A DNA stretch of 25,945 nucleotides from Sphaeroforma sirkka (taxonomy: Eukaryota; Opisthokonta; Ichthyosporea; Ichthyophonida): the NCBI GenBank assembly GCA_001586965.3, contig LUCW03001914.1:1-25945 (forward strand), given 5' to 3'. Below are positions 8,297-18,594 of the stretch, piece after piece. Below the pieces are notes generated by a model. The model searched no databases and was not told where the DNA came from. It saw nothing but the letters and a program-made list of their open reading frames with translations. Position numbers and translations under genes: made by a program. How positions within the stretch are numbered: the first letter of the stretch is position 1; each line of letters starts with the position of its first letter.

Positions 8297-9503
8297 TGAA
8301 AGTAATGGATCTTGATCGATAGTATCACAGGTGTGCTAGACGGGAAAACTAAAGTGGCATCTGCATCCGACACCCTTACGTCCTATTCCTGCTCGCTGCC
8401 TATGGTTTCCCACGTTGTTCGATTTCGTCTGGGTGTGCCAGTATGGAAGCAATGTGTGTCTGTAGGCGTGGTCTCCTCCTGCTCCGTTTGCTGGTCGTCC
8501 GAGTCTATTAGAGCCGTAATGGTGTTGACCGCGGGCAAACTCTTATTGAAGGATACGCCTTGCTTAAATCTCGGCCCGAGTTGGATGTGAATCCAACCCT
8601 TTTGTTCGACTGGTAGTGCTTGCAGGATGATATATGCCTGAAACTGGGTGGGACACCCGCTCTGCACGCGTAACACGTGGTGGTCGTAGACGTGCTTGTG
8701 CGTTGTGTGCTGCCTCCTCCTGTATTCGTATTCAAATTACGATCTCGTTGTTGGGCTGGAAACTGTCTACGCCTATCCCCCACATTCATCTGTGTCCGTA
8801 CCCGTTGTCTGAGGATGGCATCGGTTTCTTGTATGTCTGGATTTAAAATGCGGAGAAGGTCTTCAGTCTCCAGGTGGTCCCAACCTATGTGGTGTTGTAG
8901 CGTGCGTTCATATGTCATATTACCTGTCAGGTCCTCGAGGGCCTGTATGAGGCAATGATTAAGCAACCGCTTAGGAAAGTCCTTGCCCTTATCTGCTCGC
9001 TCCCAGGCTCTCTTGTGAACTTCCACAATCTTGTTCAAATGTTCCCTGGCTGACTCTACACCCTTGGTGCGGGGATTACCCTTCGCCAACTTCTTAAAGG
9101 TAGGGTCTACGGTGGCCTTGCTCTCATGTTGACAGATTTGGTCTATGACCTGTTCCGCCGGATATACCCTCAGCTGATTATGGTTGTCACGGAGATAGTC
9201 AATTGTGGCCTTTGCTGCCTTAAAATGTATGAGTACCTTATAGTACCAACGTACCATCCACGACTCATCTAGTCCTGAGACATGGGCGTTCTTCAGTGCC
9301 TCTTCCAGCGCCCCTCGTGTGTCTCTATCGGCTGTGCTGCTTAATTGATAACGGTCTAAAGGCCAATCGGGCCATGTCCGTGGCTCCGGAGCTCTGTTCT
9401 TCCTGATAGCTTCCAATTGAGTATTCAACGCTCCTTTCAGTGTATCGATCGTGGACGTTAGTAATGTACATCTTGGGACATCGTAGTTTCCTGTGCTCGA
9501 CAA
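8297..9503 (-). pseudogene. gag: Family 2 Gag, capsid-like and zinc-knuckle part
   Basis: The main open piece is 9503-8508 (331 codons). It has a helical, charged capsid-like region (WTWPDWPLDRYQLS-type start, ALKNAHVSGLDESWMVRWYYKV, then ERTLQHHIGWDHLETEDLLRIL), a basic Gln/Arg region and a Thr/Ser-rich linker. It ends in a Cys/His cluster, CYACRAGVPPSFRHISSC, of CX2CX9HX3C form, compatible with a nucleocapsid zinc knuckle. A second frame (8676-8383) continues the downstream sequence, and a third (about 8382-8297) leads into the protease, so at least two shifts separate Gag from Pol. No Gag family was recognised from primary sequence; the role is inferred from position upstream of protease and from the knuckle. 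Confidence 0.65.
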
Positions 9504-10403
9504 AGTTCATCCACAAAGAAAGATATCTTCCCTTCGAGGCGTTGACACATGGCTCGGCGATGCTCGTTCCACTGCGCTGGTGTCATGATCGGCTCTCTCG
9601 CCTGTTCGTCTTTGTGCGGTCGTTTTCTGCTGCCATGAACATTACCGTCGTCGACATCACTAGACTTGCGCTTACCGTCGTCAACGTAACTAGCCTTGCG
9701 CATATCCTGTATCGATCGCGCGAAGTGTCGGTGCTGTCGGCTGAGTTCCCATCGTCTACGTAGTTGTTCTCGTTCGGCTTCCCTACGATAATCCCCATGT
9801 GGGTCGCTCAAATATTGCTCTAGCTGTCGGCCCCTGATTTCGTCAGAGTTTTGCTGACGAGTGCCCGTGGCCCACCCTGACATATTGCTATGCCGTTGGA
9901 CTTGTCGCTCATCCCCGTTGCCTGCGAGGGAATCCTGACTTGCACTGGTAAAACTCCCCGATCGAGTTCGCTTTCGAGTGAAATCTCGTTCAGGTGCTCG
10001 GTGAAAAGGCTGCCATGAATGCGGTCTATCACCCGCTGAATGAATGCCCGAAGTACCTCGGACATTGGCTACCCTGTGTCGCTCAGCTGCTGGTTCAGCA
10101 GACTTTGAACGACTTAGTATGCCTAATCACAAATTGCACCTCACTGTCTTCTGGATCTGCTCTCCCTCTTGCCGATAAGCGAGACCCGTGCCCCAACTGA
10201 TGTCGCCTGCTTGCTGCCTGGCACACGTCTTGGTCTGTCTGTTCATATCGCGGTTGTTCATCTCTTCGACGCGATGCTACTGTCTGGCGCGAAGAAGCTG
10301 TGCCTCCTTGGTGGGTCTGCTCGAAATCTGACAAGGATCTCTGGGTTGCTTTGCCGTCGCGACGAGTGCGTCGAGGGCTACGGGGTGCTGGACGCATAGG
10401 CAT
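9504..10403 (-). pseudogene. gag: Family 2 Gag N-terminal region (fragmented)
   Basis: Three overlapping minus-strand frames succeed each other: 10403-10095, 10065-9820 and 9883-9458. The first starts with ATG at 10403 and is Arg-rich (MPMRPAPRSPRRTRRDGK), a plausible Gag start. The third is strongly charged, with an Arg/Glu helix and a repeated VDDGK/N motif. They run head to tail into the capsid-like segment, which suggests one original frame broken by shifts near 10080, 9850 and 9480. I cannot name a family for it. No downstream function can be claimed. Confidence 0.5.
9642..9701 (-). repeat. Two tandem 30-bp units inside family 2 gag
   Basis: Units 9642-9671 and 9672-9701 share the pattern TTACCGTCGTC...ACTAG.CTTGCGC and encode repeated VDDGK-type decapeptides on the minus strand. 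Confidence 0.7.
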
Positions 10404-12090
10404 CTTGATGTTAAGACTTCGATGTATGGCTTTGTGTTGTTGATGAATAGTTGGTCCAGATTGAAGGAGTGTCGGCTATTATATAATAGTTGACTTCAGC
10501 CATTTGTGTTACACACTTTCTTCCGCCGTTCTCCTCTCGTGATACCAAAATAGCTAATTATCATTGAATCATGTTGATGTCTACAAGGTCTGCTTGCGAG
10601 TCCCCGAAAACTCGTTGCGCTCGAATACACCTTGCTCCTTAATGATTGCTAATCATTCTGTTTGGGTTGGTTTTGATAATGAGTACTCGTTTTGCTCTCC
10701 TTTGCTCTGCCTATAGGAGTAATTAAGAGTTGCTGATAGACTCGAAGCGTGTTCAATGATCAACCGCCTGTCGTGTTCTAGCGTTCTGAATGCTCTTTTA
10801 ATCCAACCTTCGGACCACTCTACTCCAGCATCAATCAAACCCGAGGCCTGCAGCCAGGAAGTTCAGGTCAAGGTTCCCAAGAATATCCTTGAAGCCCAAG
10901 GTAGTTACATCGGTTATGAAGTTGAAAAACCAAAAACAAATTCCCTATTCAAGCCAACTTGAGTGTACTTGCACGATGCCTGATAAGTGCTGTCTACTCT
11001 TGCATGTACTATTTCTTCTGTTCCTTGCAAGAGTCCGCTGCATCTTGACGATTCGCCTTATACGTTTTTTAAACCCTAAAACAAAACAAAATACGGTGAT
11101 AACGTTCTCGTTCTCCTTAGTTTTCATCAACAATCATACAACCGTACCATGCTACTTGTTGGTCCTACGGCTGATTCACATGTTGACTTCCTTCCCCTCT
11201 ATAATGGGAATTCAAGTATATATATATATATATGTGTATATATATACGAGAATGTATTCTGTCTTGTAACATCGGTAAATATGTCTTCTAGTTGTGTGTT
11301 GGTCGTGGGTTCGATACCCCGTGATATATTTTTTCCTATGCTTTCGTGACCATCGAAGTTCGCGCATGCAACGATGGCGAACATTCGACTCCGAGATATT
11401 TTCGAAAAATCGATCTTCTAACCATGCCATTATTTTCGTCTAGCCAATTGATTACAAAAACTTGCTCCCGTAGTTGATATTTGTTGAAAATACGAGTTGA
11501 AATCGCATTCTTTCTGTCTCAGTTTCTCCCAAACTGTGCCTAGCTCCTCTTCTGCATTGCTACCTGTCTCACGCGCGCTTAATTCACACGTTTCCATTCT
11601 ACGTCGCCTGACACTGTCGATTCTACATTGCTACCTGCTTTTCTTGATCACCTCTATCTGCCCTTTGTCGTCGCTGTACTCGCCCACACCTATGAAAATC
11701 TGCCATATCGACCTTCTCTACGCCAAATTACGTTCTTCTATACCCCTAACTGCGATACTGCATCATGTTCGTGTTGTGTGGATTGACTAGGCCCGTCAAA
11801 ACATTGTTCAAACGTCCTATGACTGCTAATTAGTCAGAGGGAGGCCTTGATTGTCAACGACGGCCTGAAAAGTCGCATTGGAATTGAAGTATCTGGATTT
11901 TCGGACCGAAGATGGATTAAAAAAAATCAAAAGAAGAATGAATGGTTGTTGGGAAATGGTCGGATGACTAATTAATCTATATAAAAATTTAGAAATAAAA
12001 ATGCTAAAAATTGCATATATTACTAATCACTCCAATTTGCTCTAGATTTAAAATAATTTTAAAATATATGCATAAAATATAAATAAATAA

Positions 12091-12093
<3 letters not shown>
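10404..12093. other. Unassigned AT-rich region upstream of family 2 gag
   Basis: I see no supported gene. The short open frames (for example 11497-11790 and 10653-10838) have no recognisable domain and weak composition. The family 2 5' LTR expected here, with the sequence of 4006-4183, is not visible. Positions 11216-11246 are a TA microsatellite. GGTTCGATACC at 11308-11318 fits a Pol III B box / tRNA T-arm, but the stem is imperfect and no matching A box is seen. TCTRCATTGCTACCTG occurs at about 11551 and 11619. Confidence 0.5.
11216..11246. repeat. TA microsatellite
   Basis: Alternating TA interrupted by TGTG near 11232. Confidence 0.85.

Positions 12094-12175
<82 letters not shown>
12094..12175. 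repeat. AT microsatellite, ~80 bp, abutting truncated copy C
   Basis: An uninterrupted AT dinucleotide run preceded by ATAA units and followed by AAAAAA. Family 1 homology starts within about five bases of its end. Confidence 0.9.
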
Positions 12176-12179
<4 letters not shown>

Positions 12180-12181
<2 letters not shown>

Positions 12182-13943
12182 CTTGGCCCCTGACTACGTG
12201 CCGTCAAATATTGGGGATAAACGTCGAAAGGCTGGAAAATTCGTGGATACGAATGTCGGGGACATTATAACTCCACATCTAAAGGACACTCCAGCACAAA
12301 TCCGGAGTGAAAAGGAAGTATTGGACCTGTCCGAAAATTTCGGTTTCGCCATCGATGGAGAAGCCATTCCATTCAGCTCAAATCTTGGGGCCGAAGCTGA
12401 GGACGCCATAACTCGACAACGAGTGGTTGGATCCTCTCAATCTCGACGCCAATTGAACCGCACTGAAGCGCTCTTGAAGGAGCTAGCGGCAGCAGCAGTT
12501 GTGGACCCCTCTATCGTGTCCCACTTGGCTGATATTCTTCCTATACCGAAGAAGAAGAAAAATTCGGGCCCAGTTTCGAACCCGAGACCTACTGGTTTAC
12601 CAGCTAGTATGTTTACTACTAAGCCAGTTACCACTGGCGAGAGAAGAAATATTTCAAAATTTAATCTCTATAGCTCTGATGCTACCATTGACCATCCTCT
12701 TGACAAACCTAACCCTGTCAGAGGATATGATCGTATGGAGCTCGATGAGGCTTACCATCCTCGTAATATCGACCCTCATTTGCCAACTAACCCTGGTAAT
12801 CACGATTTTGGCAATCGCTACACCAGTACCTCGTTAGAGAGTTCCCGCTCTAATCCTGAGGATGAGGAAGTGAGAACCAGACATACTCGTCTCAGGCTAT
12901 TACGCTCTGGTATGCAAGTCCTTGAGGACCGTCTATTGAATGACTCTGACCTTGACGATAGGAAAGCGGATAACATTCGCTATCTAATCGATAACAAGAG
13001 AAAGGAAATAGACACCATCTTGGCACTAGCAGCCCGTAGCACTGAGCATGAGCCTCGTGAACGCTTAGAACCAAGCTTTATAAAGCAGCTAGGTAACGCG
13101 CAGGCTGTGGTCGATTTCTCTACTAATGAGAGTACAGTGGAGACACTGAAGGCCTTCGACCAACTTAAGGAGTCTGCCAGCCTTAAGGATAGGCAGATGA
13201 TGAATGCCTTTATTCATTTCTGTGAGCCAGGTGAATGGCGAACTATCTTGAAGGCTCATGAGCCCAACTGGAAAGCCCTACCCTGGCACCAGTTGCGTGA
13301 TAATATACTTAACACCTTTTTTGAAGATGAACGTGACCGTGAACTTTTAGAGTCTCGCAAGTTCTTTGCGAACGATACCACTATTCGAGGTGCTCTAGCT
13401 CATATGACACATATGAATACTCGGATGGGTGGTCGTACCTATACTGGCGAATATTTATTAATTTGTCAGATGATGGAGACTCTGGGAGCTAACCTCTTTA
13501 AGAAAGTCAATGATGACATCATCGCCTATGGTGATTTGCGATCTATGCCTTGGTCTGTCTTTGAGAAGATAGTTCACAAGCATACCAATTCCTCTACTAG
13601 AGTACTTAGTACCACGAGCTACACCCAGCCCACTAAGCGAAACGCAGTAGAGACTAATACTGCGCGTAGTACTAAGAAACCTCGCACTACTACTGGAGGG
13701 GTACTGGCTCTACTTCTACCGAACCGAAAGGTGAAAAGAAGGTGAGAGCGCCTTGCAAGAAGTGTGGTTACAACCTCACAAAACGTAATGGCAAGTGGAA
13801 TGGTAGACACGACCCTGTTAAGTGTGCACCAGGCAAAGCCAGATTTTGGACACTATATGAAAGAGTGTGCTACTTGCAAGGGTACTAACGGTTGGCACAA
13901 AGAGGATTGCAAGGACTTACCGGACGTCCAAGTTAAGCACTGA
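12180..13943 (+). pseudogene. gag: Family 1 gag of copy C, N-terminally truncated
   Basis: Open from about 12183 to 13745 with no native start; the equivalent of copy D Gag begins ~100 residues in. The central part (FIKQLGNAQAVVDFSTNES through EPGEWRTILKAHEP, WHQLRDNIL, RKFFANDTTIRGALAHMTHM) is the capsid-like region and is nearly identical to copy D. Small indels at about 13698, 13728 and 13836 shift and then restore the frame, so the C-terminal zinc-knuckle region (CKKCGYNL..., CATCKGTNGWHKEDC) returns to the original frame and ends at TGA 13941-13943. Protein binding of RNA and particle formation is the family role. The AT microsatellite replaces its 5' end. Confidence 0.85.
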
Positions 13944-13952
13944 CAGTACCAT

Positions 13953-14264
13953 ATGTGCGCACTAGAGCAAGATTATGAGAAAATGTTCAATAAAATCTAT
14001 ACCAAAGGAGATGAACGTATCTTTCAAACAGTTTTCGTAAATGGAGAAAAAGTTATGGCACTATTTGATCCAGGGGCTGAAGTCTCTGCTATCTCACGCC
14101 GAGTAGCCTACGCTACAGATATGGCTGTCCATAACGAAACAACTGATTTAATCTTGGGAAATGGCAAAGTTACTACTTGCGAACAAGCCATTGACTATGC
14201 ACACATAATGCTGTCAGATAGAAGAGAAGTGAAGACTCACCTAATCGTTACTGACATGTCTCAG
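13953..14264 (+). pseudogene. pol: Family 1 protease region of copy C
   Basis: Begins at ATG 13953, in the same frame as and 9 nt after the gag TGA. About 104 codons remain before the inserted LTR. The retropepsin-like core is VFVNGEKVMALFDPGAEVSA: a strand, then hydrophobic-Phe-Asp followed by Pro-Gly-Ala instead of [ST]GA. It ends with HLIVTDMSQ, where the family 2 LTR begins. The second protease loop (IIGMTDLLSLG) lies beyond the insertion at 14460. The LTR plus its 4-bp duplication adds 183 nt, so the outer frames still match, but a stop inside the LTR ends translation at 14306. Confidence 0.8.
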
Positions 14265-14447
14265 TGTGGTAAAAGTCCCCTTAAACCACTATCAGTGTGG
14301 AGTTAGAATTAGTTTACAATTAATTCACACGAGGTGAATTATTTGTAGACCACGTAGACAATCAAATATAAGAATAAATACACCGCACTGAGCCTCAGGA
14401 GACTCAGTAGGTTTTAGTATCGTATTTTGATGTGTTTACTACATCAG
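14261..14447 (+). mobile_element. Solo family 2 LTR (14265-14443) with TCAG target duplication
   Basis: A 179-bp unit, TGTGGTAAAAGTCC...GTGTTTACTACA, flanked by TCAG at 14261-14264 and 14444-14447. Copy D has a single TCAG and no insert at this point (sense ACATGTCTCAGAAATACG, near 19750). The unit matches 4006-4183 in reverse with only a few differences (about three inserted or missing bases). TG/CA ends and 4-bp duplication identify it as an LTR left by recombination. Strand is given as the sense shared with copy C. Confidence 0.85.
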
Positions 14448-15121
14448 AAATACGATTTAATTATAGGTATGACTGATCTTCTCAGTTTAGGTATAACACT
14501 CACTGGTCTGCCTAATGGGCTAGACCCGAATAAAGATCAGTCAGATGATAATATGTTAAAGATACCTAAACCTCCGGAAGGTGAAGCAAAGGATATGATT
14601 CCGCACTTCACCGATATAATTATGGACTTAATTATACAAAACAGGAAGATTGCAATAACTGACTGGTGTATGTTTAAGTTCTCTAATGGGTACGTTAGAC
14701 TTGACTTAACAAACGTCGACTTCTCTAAGTTAAAGTGTCCTTCACATAACTACGTGAGTTGGAGACACAAAGACGTTGTCAAAACCCAAATCGAAGATTG
14801 GTTAAAACAGGGTCTAATTGAAATCAATTATGATGCAACCCCAGTTAACTTAGCTCTCTTAGCGGTCGATCAATATAAATCTGATGGAACGTTTAGTAAA
14901 ACAAGAGTAGTACTAGACCTGTCGCCAATCAACAAACTAATTCCGCAACATAGTTTTCCCTTACCTAAGATAAGCGAGATACTACGCAAAATGGAGGGTG
15001 CGACTATCTTTTCCAAGATAGACTTAAAAGCTGCATTCCATCAACTACAGATATATGAGCCTCATAGGAAATACTTTTCCTTTACTTGGCAAGGTAAGAA
15101 GTACCAGTTTAAAGGTGCACC
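14448..15121 (+). pseudogene. pol: Family 1 RT N-terminal half of copy C
   Basis: Continues Pol after the solo LTR: the second protease loop (YDLIIGMTDLLSLGIT), a linker, then RT fingers (KTQIEDWLKQGLIEI, VVLDLSPINKLIP) and the first palm Asp region (TIFSKIDLKAAFHQLQI). It ends in KKYQFKGAP at 15121, where copy D is inserted. It resumes without loss at 22791 (CACCTGAAGG). No frameshift is seen in this part. Confidence 0.9.
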
Positions 15122-15717
15122 TGTAAACTTCGATGGAAATTACTAGGTTTCAAACTATATTAAACTAAAATACAATTTAGTCAGTTAGGATTTAGCAGTG
15201 GTAGCTTGTGTAAGAATGATCGGGACCGCCTCTTGTTAAGAGCCTAAATATCCTCGATCACACAGGGCGTACCTCTAGCTGTTCTTTATTGAATAATTTT
15301 CACTAGAAGTACTAAATGTTCATGACCACTTGCCTAATTTGTAAATAGACATAATAACGTAAGTCACGTTAATACATTAGCTGATATAAATAAAGTTCCA
15401 TCTGAAGAAAAAAGTTAAAAAAAAAAAAGACTTATTGGATTTTGAGATTGGCGGGAGGACCAAAATCAATAAGTAGTAGTTCGGAGATTATAAAATTTAG
15501 TTTATAATATCCTACATCTACTAATGTCTCAAATAGGTCCAAGTAGATGAGTCATACCAAATACTCAGGCTATTGGAGCCATCAAAGTGAATTTAGAACA
15601 CTTTGGAAATATTTTGAAAAAAAGAGCTTGTACTAATTATTTAAAATACAAATAAAACCAATGTATTATCTCAATTGATCTTGATATTTTAGACTGACCG
15701 GAGGCCGTATTTCTACA
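15122..15717 (-). repeat. 3' LTR of copy D
   Basis: Runs from TGTAAACTTC to TTTCTACA on the plus strand (element sense TGTAGAAATACGG...GTTTACA), with terminal TG/CA. Nearly identical to 22195-22790 and 24432-25021. An A-rich stretch at 15405-15428 varies in length between copies. Confidence 0.9.
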
Positions 15718-15847
15718 TAGCCCCCCAGTAGCTTTTAGAACTACGAACGTACGTTAAGATACGATCTAGTTGGTAAAGCGAAAACCAAAGTAAAAAAACG
15801 GTTTCGGTCATGACTTATCGAGTAAGTATGTGCCTATATGTACGAGT
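15718..15847 (-). other. 3' untranslated region of copy D with G-run before LTR
   Basis: Between the Pol stop and the 3' LTR. In element sense a run of six G (15721-15726) lies three bases before the LTR TG and is the only polypurine-tract candidate. AACGTACGTT near 15747-15756 is a perfect palindrome. The same region is found in copy E after 25021. Confidence 0.55.
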
Positions 15848-16618
15848 TCAAGACTCATGTTGTACTCTATGTCGTTTAGTATTTGGTCCAGTAACCATTT
15901 CCGATGTAGGCGCCTTACGTTTATTATTTGGTAAGGTATTAGCCAAAGGCTGTTCTTCATTAGTAAGTAAGTTTGAACAATTTTCTGCACTGTTGGTAAG
16001 CAGATCAGAAAGTTTAGTCACGTAGGAAGTAGGTGGCAAATAGGGAATTTCAGATCCGTCAGGGTTTGTAGTCACCTGAGGAAACCCTTTTCGTTTATCT
16101 CGTGTGTTCTTATGTAAACGCTTATTCCATTTCTTATTAAAGATACGAAGAAAGTCGCGAGATTCACGAAATGCATCGGAGGTTAGCCAAGCTACTGTCC
16201 CATCCATGAAACGGGTCTTGTAGTAAGTGTAACCGTCTTCGGATGTTTTGTCAATTATATCTTTGACTTGTGACTCCATAACTGGTACATCAGAATCAAA
16301 TGAGCGAGCGAATGAGAGTTCGGAGGTAGGGATACGGTGAGTGCCTAGATTGGTTGCGCTAGTACCATCAATGTTATTCACTTCGTAAGTATCACTCTTC
16401 TCATCATGGTAGGAAATAACAAAAGGTCCTATCGTCTTAGAAGAGAGTTCGGTAACGTTGGCGTTTCGATTTATAATGTTAACGTAATCGCCGACTTTGA
16501 ACTGAACAATGTTCTTAGTGTTATTCCATCGGTCATACGCTTTAAGTAGGACGCGATTCTTGTGCTCGAGTAAACAGGGGTAAACAACGTTCTGCATATG
16601 CTCGATCTTTGAAGCCAC
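15848..16618 (-). pseudogene. pol: Family 1 integrase C-terminus and divergent chromodomain (copy D)
   Basis: A 256-codon open segment ending in TGA. It holds FKVGDYVNIINR and IGPFVISYHDEK (residues ~64-72), the GPY/F module of Ty3-type integrases. Residues ~117-163 (about 16130-16270) resemble a chromodomain: VKDIIDKTSEDGYTYYKTRF, then a Trp-containing strand and an Asp/Phe helix. The usual Gly-x-x-x-x-x-TWEP core is altered to GTVAWLTSDAF. A basic stretch (KKWNKRLHKNTRDKRKG) and an ~80-residue polar tail follow. The upstream integrase core enters through a frameshift near 16700. Confidence 0.75.
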
Positions 16619-17168
16619 GGGGTAGCGTGTTTTCTCGGGCGCAGTTTTATCAAACGTTGCTTGTAATTCACTATAGCGGCCAAAGAAATAGTGAAACGGA
16701 GTGTTCCAGTTTGAGGATTCATGCAGTTATTCATTTGAGTCTGAACCCATTTCAAATGATAAGGCCACATATCCTCAACGTCGTCTAGTGCGGTACGCAA
16801 GAGTTTCTTAAGTTCTCTATGACGTGTCTCATTTGCACCCTGCGTTTGAGGTTTGTAAGGAACACCACGCCTATGGGTCATGCCTGATACGAGTATAAGT
16901 GCCTCCATTACGTCGGTACAAAACTCACTACCGTTATCAGAACATAGTACTCGGGGAAACCGAAGTCATTAAAGACGTGATAGCATAATTCTGCCACTGT
17001 TTGTGGACGTTTGTTCGGTATTGCATAAAGCAAGTTATAGCCCGAAGCCACACATAAGAAATGACAGATATATACATCGCCAGTATGCTTGGATCGCGGG
17101 AGTTTAACCAAATCGACTATGACTCGGCGCATCGGTTGGTCTTCTGTCACACTTTTAGGGGTGCCCAA
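16619..17168 (-). pseudogene. pol: Family 1 integrase catalytic core (copy D, frameshifted)
   Basis: Frames 17168-16908 and 16908-16471 together give the DDE core. RVIVDLVKLPR carries the first Asp. The second (CSDNGSEF in copy B) sits at the break near 16945-16955, where copy D has one G fewer in a G-run. YKPQTQGANETRHRELK carries the Glu. The end of the core (TPFHYFFGRY) is in another frame after a shift near 16700. It would insert element DNA into the genome; copy D as sequenced cannot encode it unbroken. Confidence 0.82.
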
Positions 17169-17776
17169 CCGTATCGCTTGATCTGGTTCTTTTCACAATC
17201 AGTACAGCGTCGGTATACTTCACGTATGGTTTCTTTCAGCGCCGGGTGATCAAGCCCTGCACGAATAGCCATTTTATAAGTATGCTCATATGCTCGATGC
17301 GTTAAATTATGTATAATTTTAACTCTACTTTCGAGCTCCTCTAAGTCAGTCAGATTCTGCGTAACGCTGGCTGGATGAACCATAGTCCTGTTGGAAAGGG
17401 CAACCTCAGTATCAGGAGGGGTAGAGTCCTGAGATACATAATTGACAACATTGGATTGTTGAAGTATCTTCTTCAGTTGTTTCGCCACTCCTGGCTGTTC
17501 TTTAAGCAGCGCTTTAAGTAGTTGAGTGCGAGCTTCAGGTTCTCTTAGAGTTTTGAGTCTTTGATCCATGGCCTTAGCTAGTTCCATGTTTTTACGATCT
17601 AATGCCGTTTCAATCGGCATTACCTCGACTGCAATCTTGTTGGGTGCATGTGTTGTACGAGTCTTGAGCTTTTGTTCAAACTCTTTAGACTCCTCTAGTT
17701 TAGCTAAGAATTCGGTTGAGGGTTTCCACTTAGTGGTACCTGCAGGACCGATGCGACAAACAATGGTGTGTTTCAA
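17147..17776 (-). pseudogene. pol: Family 1 integrase zinc finger and linker (copy D)
   Basis: A 209-residue open segment. Residues ~20-110 are a Lys/Glu/Leu-rich helical linker after the KTPW motif region. Residues ~156-194 are the HHCC zinc finger (H156-NLT-H160 and C191-TD-C194) that assembles the integration complex. It is joined upstream by a frameshift at about 17775 (one C fewer than copy A-type sequence) and downstream near 17150. Confidence 0.83.
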
Positions 17777-18507
17777 GGCGTCTTCTTAATAGAATAGGAT
17801 CCCTGATACAAGAACGTGTCGGTTTCACGGTCGACATAAATAGGTTCGTCTTGAATCATATTAATTAAATCACGTATCCATGGGTCGGAGTTACGTAAGG
17901 GACAACACAGCGTAATGGTAGATTTAGTAATATTAACATAATTTAACAACTGTGCGATAAGTTGACAAGGTGGGTTAGCCCACGCATTATGCTTTGATAA
18001 GTCAAGCTGAAATGCATCACCTTTAGGATGAGTCAACGACCTATATTCAGAAACCTGTTTGTTATGTTCTGCGGCAAACATATCAACAGTAAATGGACCC
18101 CATCGTGATTGAGCGAGGTTAAACCATTTCTTATTTAGCATCCAATCGGTTGCTAATAACTCTTTGACTGTTTTCTGGTAGTCGGGCACAAGTCGAGAGA
18201 GCATGTCAGGAAGATGGTTATGTATTCCTGGAATGTGTGTTATATTAAAAGCGAACTTGGCAATAATGTCATGCCAGCGGCTCACCAACTGTGAATCAGG
18301 GTTCATATCTTTTAAGTATGTTAAAGACTTTTGATCACAGGCGACAGTAAAGTAACTTCCATAAAGGTAGTCTTTAAACTGTCTTAGCGCAGTAACTATA
18401 GCAAGGAGCTCTTGTTTAACGGTAGGGTAATTCCGTTGACTCTTATTATAACTCTTGCTAAAGAATTGTATGTAGCGCGGTTTACCATTTATCGTTTGGT
18501 AAAGCAC
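17773..18507 (-). pseudogene. pol: Family 1 RNase H and Dam-like domain (copy D)
   Basis: A 244-residue open segment. Residues 1-110 are RNase H from GGV-LYQTINGKPR onward: VKQELLAIVTAL with the Glu, TVACDQKSLTYL with an Asp, HIPGIHNHLPDMLSR near the end. The first Asp (TDASDRAVGG) is just upstream in another frame. Residues ~136-220 (about 17848-18102) are the Dam-like domain: GPFTVDMFAAEHNK, EYRSLTHPKGDAFQLDL, AWANPPCQLI, then CCPLRNSDPWIRDLI. NPPC stands where N6-adenine methyltransferases have [DN]PP[YWF], so the last residue is non-standard. The KTPW motif follows at the frame end. Confidence 0.82.
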
Positions 18508-18594
18508 TCCACCTACCGCTCGATCTGAAGCGTCGGTTGTTACTTGAATGGGACACCATCCACAGGGTACTGCATGATGGGTGCGTCCATTACT

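Noticed and set aside
10653..10838. Short minus-strand frame upstream of family 2 gag
   Set aside because: Sixty codons without motif; overlaps another random frame on the plus strand.
11258..11335. Possible tRNA or SINE around GGTTCGATACC
   Set aside because: Only the T-loop matches; the T-stem has mismatches, and no A box or acceptor stem was found.
11497..11790. 97-codon plus-strand open frame
   Set aside because: No recognisable domain, low-complexity Ser/Leu composition, no homologous copy in the window and no support from the context.
14427..14459. Apparent start of an RT protein inside the solo LTR
   Set aside because: The codon is TTG in LTR sequence; the family 1 Pol reads through this point from the protease in copy D, so it is not a native start.
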